Source: JBFFXF01 sp041569895 | GTDB taxonomy: Bacteria > Planctomycetota > UBA8108 > JACQVS01 | DNA length: 23,363 bases | NCBI GenBank assembly: GCA_041569895.1 | Contig: JBFFXF010000100.1 | Span: forward strand, 1-23,363 | Reading direction: 5' to 3' | Part shown: in pieces, positions 10,101-15,651 of the stretch | Layout: every line of letters starts with the position of its first letter | How positions within the stretch are numbered: position 1 is the stretch's first letter | The notes under the pieces: model-generated | What the model was told of the DNA's origin: nothing | What the model saw: the letters and a program-made list of their open reading frames with translations, nothing else | Database searches by the model: none | Program-made: the position numbers and the translations under genes

Positions 10101-12130
10101 ACTGGCAGGGGCGCTGGCGTGGCGATGGCCGCTGGCAGTTCTTCATCTGGGACGGTGAGTACAGCCTCCAGGGGGTCAATGACAATCGGGTCGGGGTGAG
10201 CGACGCCAACACGCCCGCGTATCTCTACTCGCAGCTGCGGTCGAACGAAGAATACCGCGTACTCTTCGGAGACCACGTACACCGGCACTTCTTCAACAAC
10301 GGCGCCCTGGCGCCGAGACAGTGCATCGCTCGTTACATGGAGCTCGCGGACTTCATCGAGAGTTCCATGGTCGGCGAATCCGCCCGCTGGGGCGATCGAC
10401 GGAGACCCGGACGCGCGTACACGCTGCGCGAGTGGATCAACGAGCGCGACTGGATGACGAACACCTACATGCCTCGGCGAACCGCTGTCGTGCTCGAACA
10501 GTTCCGGGGGGTGAGGCTGTATCCACGAGTCGAGGCTCCCTCGTTCAACCAGCACGGAGGAGCGATTCCGGACGGTTTTCGGCTCGAGATCCTCCCACCC
10601 GCCGCCGGCGAGACCTACTACACGCTGGACGGAACGGACCCGCGCCTCCCGGGAGGAGATATCTCCGCGAACGCCATCAAGTCGACCGAGGCGAGCGGCT
10701 CATTCACGCTGCTCGAAACAGGAGCCGACGTACGCTTTCATGTTCCCGAGGACGGATCCCTGGCGCTCGACTGGACCGAGCTCGACTTCAACGACGCGGG
10801 CTGGCTCGATGGCAAGACCGGGATCGGATTCGAGAGGAGCTTCGGTTACGAGGACCTCATCGCCACCGATGTCGAGGCGACGATGTTCAACGTCAACGCG
10901 ACGATATACCTCCGCATCGCCTTCGACGTCGACGACCCGTCCGGCCTGGAGTTCTTGAACCTGCGCATGAAGTACGACGACGGATACGTGGCGTACCTGA
11001 ACGGCGAGCGCGTCGCGGCGCGAAACGCGCCGGCGAGCCCCACCTGGAACTCCGAGGCGACGGCGAGTCATTTCGACTCCGAGGCCATCGTGTTCGAGGA
11101 CTTCGACGTCACCGCCGAGATCGGGCTTCTGCGTCCGGGCCGAAACGTCCTGGCCGTTCACGGCCTCAACTCGAGCAGCTTCAGCGGCGACTTCCTGATC
11201 ATACCCGAGATCGAGGCCTCGGAGTCTCGGCGCGGGATCAACATCGAGCGGACCACTCGAGCCAGGTCACGGGCTCTCGTCGGCGGCGACTGGAGCGCGC
11301 TCAACGAGGCCGTCTTCGTGGTCGATTCGTCGGCGCTTCGGATCACGGAGATCATGTACCACCCCCCGGAGGCAGCCGACGGCAGCGAGTTCACGAACCG
11401 GGATGACTTCGAGTTTCTCGAGCTCCAGAATACCGGCGCCCGGCCGCTCAACCTCATGGGGATCCGCTTCACATCGGGAATCGAGTTCACGTTTCCCGAG
11501 CGGCCGCCCGGGGATGACCTGGGCCCGGCAGAGTACGTTCTTCTTGTCAAGAACCTCGACGCGTTCGCGTCCCGCTACGACACCGCCGGTCTCTCCATCG
11601 CCGGCGAGTACCGGGGGAGGCTCGCCAATGGGGGAGAGGAGATCGTCGTCGAGGACTCCCTGGGGCGAACGCTTCTGCGTTTCGAGTACGACGACGGCTG
11701 GGTGCCGGAGACGGACGGACTGGGGCATTCGCTCCAGATCGTCGATCCGACGGCCGATCCGAAAACCTGGGGAGAGAGGGCGAGCTGGCGGGCGAGTCGT
11801 GTCGCTGGCGGCACGCCCGGCTTGCCGGACGAGGAGCGGGAGGGATCCAGGTTCGTCCGTGGCGATTCGAACGGCGACGGTCGTCTGGACGTCGCCGACG
11901 CCACGTACACGCTCGAGTACCTCTTCAGACGCGGCGCGACGCCGCCTTGCAAGGAGGCAGTCGACGCGAACGCGGATCAGCGGCTGGACATCTCCGACCC
12001 GGTGAGATCGCTCCTCTATCTGTTCGCGGGCGGCGCGGAGCCGGAAGCGCCGTTCCCCGAGTGCGGCACCTCGTCCCGCCCCGGAGAGCCGTCTCTGGGT
12101 TGCCAGGACGACACGGGGTGCCGTGCCTGA
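7112..12130 (+). CDS. Secreted CotH-kinase / LamG / lamin-tail / dockerin-like protein
   Basis: 1672 residues, starting at ATG 7112 with GGAG (7100-7103) 8 nt upstream. A signal peptide (cleavage near ARA|D, about residue 26) leads into a lamin-tail domain (27-125; 'DVIITELMAGN', 'DWIELYN'). A split jelly-roll module (about 154-577) holds one LamG domain (217-450, vicinal Cys325-Cys326). A chitobiase/hexosaminidase C-terminal-like domain follows (613-687, 'IKYSDDGSWP'). The CotH domain spans about 733-1138, with 'GTYVHLYLNGLYWGIF' and 'FFIWDGEYSL' (Asp1014, Glu1016), the position where CotH kinases place a metal-binding acidic motif. After a short 'YYTLDGTDPR' segment come an uninterrupted jelly-roll module (1197-1369), a second lamin-tail domain (from 1408, 'LRITEIMYHPP') and a dockerin-like pair with a Cys-rich tail (1581-1672). 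CotH proteins of spore coats are atypical protein kinases; activity here is unproven and a structural or adhesion role is equally possible. Confidence 0.92.
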   Translation: MRSFRWAPWLWASVVAAGLGGGAARADVIITELMAGNSGTLLDEDGDPSDWIELYNDGNSIADLEGWYLTDDPDVLQKWRFPAVTVEAGGFLVVFASGKNRTASRSELHANFRLATRGEYLALLRPDGVTAADEFVFPPQRQDVSWGVRMEADVRTLVATGATARVRIPPNGADGAEWTGAREPFDDFAWNDGDGSKTGVGYTDEEVVAIDDGLAEGLVAAWTFETSDGAPVRDGLDASGRRVDEVSGHPAGPFHGTASAGVYRADTPENVAGSSFSLEFEESGTVESFRVDMATPIARLTTGDFTLHTWFKSTDSGRSILMGSCCATLPGALNFELHTSNRLRVWIAGPTATTDLNVSVNSVGNSRDNRWHSAVALRRGSTVELYFDGVRVGSTSDVAGEFEQAPATYYFGRDDREGDTRFDGKLDNIAFWNRALDADEIRSLADGADLGAAAGFAGLIGTDVEQPMKGKNPSAYIRIGFDVDDPEALQSMLLRMKYDDGFVAYLNGWEVARRNAPAEVLWNSTATEERAFAAAVAFEDIRVAAPSALLVAGRNILAIHGLNSSAGDEDFLILPELTALTGSIDLDDLRYFSKPTPGATNEGGFLGFVEETEFSVTRGFFEDPFSLELSNSTPDSIIKYSDDGSWPDADTGKIYTGPIPITTTTAIRATAFIEGYLPEYTAHTYIFLEDVIRQPASPEGFPGTWQPGWTADYAMDQGVVNDPLYRNRIVNDLKSIPTMSIVMDVDDIFGQPDGIYSNSEARGIRWERIASTEFFDPGDPDREFHINSAIRSHGGATRVPSSSIKHSFRLIFKDTYGADDRPTFGPTKLRFALFPDSPVDRFDTLVLRAGYNYSYLHGSAAQNLRAQYIRERWMRETQLDTGHLSSHGTYVHLYLNGLYWGIFAPQERPDASFMAEHLGGDKEEYDSLNANVPTGGDWIRRDGWDALVRKAGADLSNTENYEAVLEDLDLENLIDYMIVHVYGGTTDWPVGPGGKNYWQGRWRGDGRWQFFIWDGEYSLQGVNDNRVGVSDANTPAYLYSQLRSNEEYRVLFGDHVHRHFFNNGALAPRQCIARYMELADFIESSMVGESARWGDRRRPGRAYTLREWINERDWMTNTYMPRRTAVVLEQFRGVRLYPRVEAPSFNQHGGAIPDGFRLEILPPAAGETYYTLDGTDPRLPGGDISANAIKSTEASGSFTLLETGADVRFHVPEDGSLALDWTELDFNDAGWLDGKTGIGFERSFGYEDLIATDVEATMFNVNATIYLRIAFDVDDPSGLEFLNLRMKYDDGYVAYLNGERVAARNAPASPTWNSEATASHFDSEAIVFEDFDVTAEIGLLRPGRNVLAVHGLNSSSFSGDFLIIPEIEASESRRGINIERTTRARSRALVGGDWSALNEAVFVVDSSALRITEIMYHPPEAADGSEFTNRDDFEFLELQNTGARPLNLMGIRFTSGIEFTFPERPPGDDLGPAEYVLLVKNLDAFASRYDTAGLSIAGEYRGRLANGGEEIVVEDSLGRTLLRFEYDDGWVPETDGLGHSLQIVDPTADPKTWGERASWRASRVAGGTPGLPDEEREGSRFVRGDSNGDGRLDVADATYTLEYLFRRGATPPCKEAVDANADQRLDISDPVRSLLYLFAGGAEPEAPFPECGTSSRPGEPSLGCQDDTGCRA

Positions 12131-12172
12131 CGGGTTCCGTCGGTCGCAGCACTCACCCCAACGTTGCAAAAA

Positions 12173-12214
12173 CCCGTTCCCGTACCCGTCCCCGTCCCCG
12201 TTCCCGTACCCGTC
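12173..12214. repeat. CCCGTN tandem array, 7 units
   Basis: Seven contiguous 6-bp units in which CCCGT is invariant and the sixth base is T, A, C, C, T, A, C in order. It begins 42 bp after the stop codon of the CotH gene. The fixed five bases with a variable sixth are also the rule in the CCGATN array downstream. Confidence 0.92.
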
Positions 12215-12244
12215 CTCGAAGGCTCTGGTTGCGGAGTCCGATGG

Positions 12245-12262
12245 CCGATTCCGATACCGATG
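12245..12262. repeat. Short CCGATN array, 3 units
   Basis: Three contiguous units (CCGATT, CCGATA, CCGATG) of the same family as the long array at 12334-12449. They directly abut the ACGGTC block on its left side, so the ACGGTC block is flanked by CCGATN repeats on both sides. Confidence 0.8.
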
Positions 12263-12321
12263 ACGGTCACGGTCACGGTCACGGACCACGGTCACGGTCC
12301 ACGGACCACGGTCCACGGTCC
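12263..12321. repeat. ACGGTC / ACGGTCC tandem block, 9 units
   Basis: Nine contiguous units alternate between 6 and 7 bp: ACGGTC three times, ACGGACC, ACGGTC, ACGGTCC, ACGGACC, then ACGGTCC twice. GGACC and GGTCC are reverse complements, so single-stranded DNA or RNA from this block can form hairpins, for example GGACC 12283-12287 with GGTCC 12296-12300. ACGG can also pair with CCGT of the CCCGTN array upstream. Confidence 0.85.
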
Positions 12322-12333
12322 ACGATACCGGTA

Positions 12334-12449
12334 CCGATTCCGATGTCCGATGTCCGATTCCGATTCCGATACCGATTCCGATACCGATTCCGATACCGAT
12401 TCCGATACCGCTTCCGATACCGACTCCGATACCGACTCCGACTCCGAAC
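12334..12449. repeat. CCGATN tandem array, 19 units, abutting a stop codon
   Basis: Nineteen units of the form CCGATN run to position 12449; the minus-strand stop codon (TCA on plus) occupies 12450-12452. Two units carry one extra T. Between 12366 and 12407 the sixth base alternates A and T, giving a 12-bp higher-order period. Units near the gene end degenerate (CCGCTT, CCGACT, CCGAAC), as expected of older copies at an array edge. The array is therefore immediately 3' of the minus-strand secreted-protein gene. Confidence 0.93.
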
Positions 12450-15400
12450 TCAATCCGGGCAGTTGTCGAACGCCGCGCAGTCCAGGTCGTCGTCGGTCGG
12501 GTCGGGGCCGCATTCGAGGAACGGCTCGGACGGCGCGCGTCCCCCGAGGAAAAGGAAGTTCAACAGCAAGACGGCATCGGTGATCTCGAGCCCGCCGCTG
12601 TCGTCGCTGTCCGCCGCATCGAAACAGGTCGGCGCCTGTCCCCCGAGAAAGAGGAAGTTGAGCAGGAAGACGCCGTCCGTGATGTCGATTGGCGCGTTCA
12701 CGGGTCCGGTGGCGTCGGCGTCTCCGCGACGGAATACCGGCTCGGTGATGATCTCGCTGACGAGGAACCAGTTCCGCGAGCCGTCGCAGCCGTCGTCGTT
12801 GTTCTCGTCGGGGCCGATGGAGTTCAGCGCGAGGTCGATGGTGTCGCCGACCTCGATCGAGAGCTCGACCGCGCGCGTCACGCCGACGTTGTCGCCTCCC
12901 TCGACCGATGCCTGATCGACGACCATGTCGTTGTGGTACAGGATCCCCGTGACGCCATTGCCGCCGCACGCGACGTTCTGGTGATGCGTGTGCCACAGCA
13001 CGGTGACGAGCGCGCTCCGGTCGCTCGTCCAGCGGCGAATCGGCCAGTGCTCGGCCTCCGGGTCCGGGTCGTTCGGGTGGACGTCGAGCCGCGCCATGAA
13101 GGTCCAGGGCGGGGCGCCGGCGCTGGTGATGTCCCAGGCAGCGCCGTTCCAGTGATTCGGCGACTCGCGCCAGGTCACGGCGTCCGGGGTGACGAACTCC
13201 GAGCCGTCGTTGAGGAACTCGGTGAACTTGTCGGCCTCGTACACGCCGTCGCCGCCCAGCGCGAGGTCCTCCGTGACGTCGAAGTAGCCGTAGAACATGT
13301 TGTTCTCGCCCTGCGTTCCGGTCGTCGACCAGTCACGCAGCGTGTCGGCGACCTCGTCGTCGCAGAAGTTGCCGACGCCGTCGCCGTCAAAGTCCTCCTG
13401 GTCGCGGTTCGCGAGCTCCGGGCAGTTGTCGCAGTCGTCGCCGAGCCCGTCGCCGTCGCCGTCCTCCTGGCCGGGGTTGGTGTCACGCGGGCAGTTGTCC
13501 TGGTGGTCGAAGACCCCGTCCTCGTCCCGATCGACGACCGCGGCGTTGAACAGCAATCCGTCGGTCCCGAATCGCGCCACGACGTCGAGAGCGCTCCCGG
13601 GCGTGAACGCCTGCCCGAGGGACAGCTCGGCTCCGGCGGCGATCGTCCGTGACCCCTCGAAGCTCGACTCGGTCAAGAGGTTGGCGGTCGGGTTGTTCCT
13701 CGTCCAGGCCGCGTCGCCGATGCCGGTCCAGCCCTGGGGGTCGAGGGAGCCGCTCGCCGAGGAGAGGTGGTAGAAGTTGAGCTCGAAATCCGAGGTCGTT
13801 CCGTTGACCAGGGTGACGTTGCCCGTGTCGGTGTCGACGCGCAACTCGAGACGTCCGACCGTGACCTCGGTCACCGCCTCCCAGGACGTGCCGATCGCGA
13901 CATCGTCCCAGAAGATCGCGCCGCCGCCGGTGGTGCCGCGGTCCAGGCGCAGTTGACCGGTGAGCGCTTCGGCGTCCGGGAGAACGTCCGCCTCGACGGA
14001 GAGCTCGTACTCGCCCTCCTCCTCGCCGTCAGGGTCGAGCCAGACGGAGAGGATCTCGTCGTCACCGGCGGCGTTGATCTCGAGCTTGCCGACCAGTCGA
14101 TGCATGACGCCCGGCTCGACGACCGGGACGAAGTCGAGCGGGAACTCGACGATCGGTCCGAGCTGCGCATCGAACCCGAGCCCCGGATCGATGCCGATGC
14201 CGATCTGCGCGGCCTCGTCGGCGGGGGCGTTGATGATGAGGCGGCCGACGGGACTCCCCGACGTCATGAACCGGACGCCGAAGTAGATCGATTCGACGTC
14301 CGCCAGCCCGCTCGTGTCGAAGGCGCGATTCAGCGAGTTGGCGCTGAGCCCGGTGGTCGTCAGGCCCATGAAGCGCCGCTCCCTGGGATTGAAATCCTCG
14401 CCGGTGATGATGCCGTTGCCGATCGACACCCAGCGACCGTTCCAGGATCCGCTTCCGCCGCCGTAGTCCTGCAGGGTGAACCCGCCTCCCGGTCCGAGCG
14501 TCTTGGTCGGCTCCCGGTAGAAGAAATCGTCCGCGGCGACCACCCCGGAGGCGTCCAGCTCGCGGTCGGGCAGTCCACCGCTGGCCTCGGTCAGGATGAT
14601 CCGGAAGTCGAAGTAATCGATGCGGCCGTTCTGATCGACGTCGCCCATGCGGAGCGTGCTGCCGTCGCCGCCGCCCAGCCCGTTGTCGAACCCGACGTTC
14701 TCCGACCACACGGCGTAGTCCGCGGCATCGACCTCACCGTCCTGATCGACGTCCCCGAACACACCGCTCGGCTGGTCCTCGCTGAAATCGATGTCGCGAG
14801 AGGCGTCGAAGTCGAAGTCCGGGAAGCCGGCGATGGTGAAGTCGTCGACGGTGCCGTCGAAGAACGCAGCGGTCGAGGTTCGGCTTCCCACGGTGACGTT
14901 GCCGACACCGTTCCAGAAGTTCGCGCCGGAGGCCACGAGCGAGCCGTTGACGTAGAGCTCGGCCCCGTTGCCTCCGCGAAACACCGCCACGTGGGTCCAC
15001 GCGTCGAAGGCCACCTCGACGTTGGAGGGAGTGTCGGGAATGATGCTGACGGCGATCAGCTCCCAGCGTCCGTCCGCCGTGATGCCCACGCCGCCAGTGG
15101 CGTTGCCGAGGCTCCAGACCGCCTGCCGTCTGCCCGAGCCCTCCGAATCGGGGCGCACCCAGGCCTGACTGAGCGACGCGAAGGTGGAGAAGTTGCGAGG
15201 ATCGAAGGGCACGGACGTCAGGCGATCGTCGACCCCGTCGAAGTCGATCGCGAGACTGCCGGCACCCTCGCGCCCCTCGACGTAGACGGGCTCGCCCTCG
15301 GCGTTCAGCGGCACGAACTCACCGCCCGCATCGAAGACCGGGTCGCCGTTGGCGTTCTGGGAGGGCGGGACCTGCACGTCGTTCGTCTGTTCGACAATCT

Positions 15401-15548
15401 CGTCGATCCCGCTGCCGGCATCCTCCTCCCCGAAGGGATAGACCCGGACCTTCTCCGCGGCGGGCAGAGTCGTGACGAGGAGGAACGCGGCGCAGAGCAC
15501 CCAGCGCCCGATCGCAAGCGTGTTGGGGGAGTGCCGCCGAGTGGTCAT
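12450..15548 (-). CDS. Secreted LamG-like / TSP3 / dockerin-like multidomain protein
   Basis: 1032 residues. I chose ATG 15548 because an AAGGGA ribosome site lies just upstream and a signal peptide starts here (hydrophobic 18-29, cleavage near PAA); the frame stays open further upstream but runs over the promoter. A LamG-like domain spans about 95-242 ('LAIDFDGVDDRL', 'WTHVAVF', 'AELYVNGSLVA'). Two internal EF-hand-like dockerin repeats follow (264-321: GDVDQDGEVDAADYAVW, GDVDQNGRIDYFDF). The middle (about 340-670) has beta-rich sequence, including a 'VTLVNGTTSDFELNFY' segment familiar from planctomycete surface proteins. Thrombospondin type 3 repeats (about 673-733; 'DEDGVFDHQDNCP', 'DGDGLGDDCDNCP') precede an unrecognised domain (735-935, containing 'VLWHTHHQN'). 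The C-terminus (938-1032) is a paired dockerin-like module with FLFLGG strands and a Cys-rich tail. It is probably a calcium-dependent surface protein; no enzyme activity is evident. Confidence 0.9.
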   Translation of the reverse strand: MTTRRHSPNTLAIGRWVLCAAFLLVTTLPAAEKVRVYPFGEEDAGSGIDEIVEQTNDVQVPPSQNANGDPVFDAGGEFVPLNAEGEPVYVEGREGAGSLAIDFDGVDDRLTSVPFDPRNFSTFASLSQAWVRPDSEGSGRRQAVWSLGNATGGVGITADGRWELIAVSIIPDTPSNVEVAFDAWTHVAVFRGGNGAELYVNGSLVASGANFWNGVGNVTVGSRTSTAAFFDGTVDDFTIAGFPDFDFDASRDIDFSEDQPSGVFGDVDQDGEVDAADYAVWSENVGFDNGLGGGDGSTLRMGDVDQNGRIDYFDFRIILTEASGGLPDRELDASGVVAADDFFYREPTKTLGPGGGFTLQDYGGGSGSWNGRWVSIGNGIITGEDFNPRERRFMGLTTTGLSANSLNRAFDTSGLADVESIYFGVRFMTSGSPVGRLIINAPADEAAQIGIGIDPGLGFDAQLGPIVEFPLDFVPVVEPGVMHRLVGKLEINAAGDDEILSVWLDPDGEEEGEYELSVEADVLPDAEALTGQLRLDRGTTGGGAIFWDDVAIGTSWEAVTEVTVGRLELRVDTDTGNVTLVNGTTSDFELNFYHLSSASGSLDPQGWTGIGDAAWTRNNPTANLLTESSFEGSRTIAAGAELSLGQAFTPGSALDVVARFGTDGLLFNAAVVDRDEDGVFDHQDNCPRDTNPGQEDGDGDGLGDDCDNCPELANRDQEDFDGDGVGNFCDDEVADTLRDWSTTGTQGENNMFYGYFDVTEDLALGGDGVYEADKFTEFLNDGSEFVTPDAVTWRESPNHWNGAAWDITSAGAPPWTFMARLDVHPNDPDPEAEHWPIRRWTSDRSALVTVLWHTHHQNVACGGNGVTGILYHNDMVVDQASVEGGDNVGVTRAVELSIEVGDTIDLALNSIGPDENNDDGCDGSRNWFLVSEIITEPVFRRGDADATGPVNAPIDITDGVFLLNFLFLGGQAPTCFDAADSDDSGGLEITDAVLLLNFLFLGGRAPSEPFLECGPDPTDDDLDCAAFDNCPD

Positions 15549-15595
15549 GATCGTCCCTTTCGTAGTCTTTGATGTCCTCGCGCCGACCCGGCAGG

Positions 15596-15625
15596 ATTCT
15601 ACTGGATGCGCTGCCGGGGGGTCAA
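15596..15625 (-). promoter_or_regulatory. Predicted sigma70-type promoter of the TSP3/dockerin-like gene
   Basis: Read on the minus strand, TTGACC (15620-15625) is followed after 18 bp by TAGAAT (15596-15601). Both boxes match consensus at 5 of 6 positions. The predicted leader is about 40 nt, and the site fits within the 103-bp gap after the xylanase gene stop at 15652. This suggests transcription independent of the upstream sugar operon. Confidence 0.6.
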
Positions 15626-15651
15626 CGCGGCTGCGGAAGCAGGGCGACCCG

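Larger units (their letters stand above)
12131..12449. other. Convergent intergenic region dominated by hexanucleotide repeats
   Basis: These 319 bp separate the 3' ends of two convergent genes. I see no gene here. Open frames across it are artefacts of period-6 repeats, which keep frames free of stops and read as low-complexity strings (for example Asp-Ser-Asp-Thr on plus, Ser-Glu-Ser-Val on minus). It holds three repeat families, listed separately, with about 42 bp of ordinary sequence before the first. No canonical terminator with a T-run is seen, so the repeats may serve both genes as a transcription end. Confidence 0.8.

Noticed and set aside
7022..10555. 1177-codon open frame on the minus strand opposite the CotH gene
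   Set aside because: It mirrors a gene with clear domains. High GC at third positions removes stops from the antisense frame. The translation is Val/Arg/Glu-rich with no recognisable motif.
12173..12449. CRISPR array
   Set aside because: The repeats are 6-7 bp, contiguous and without unique spacers; no cas gene is nearby.
11947..12915. Plus-strand frame reading through the hexanucleotide repeats as Arg-Phe-Arg-Tyr or Asp-Ser-Asp-Thr strings
   Set aside because: Period-6 DNA keeps frames open automatically. It overlaps the ends of two convincing genes and has no plausible start.
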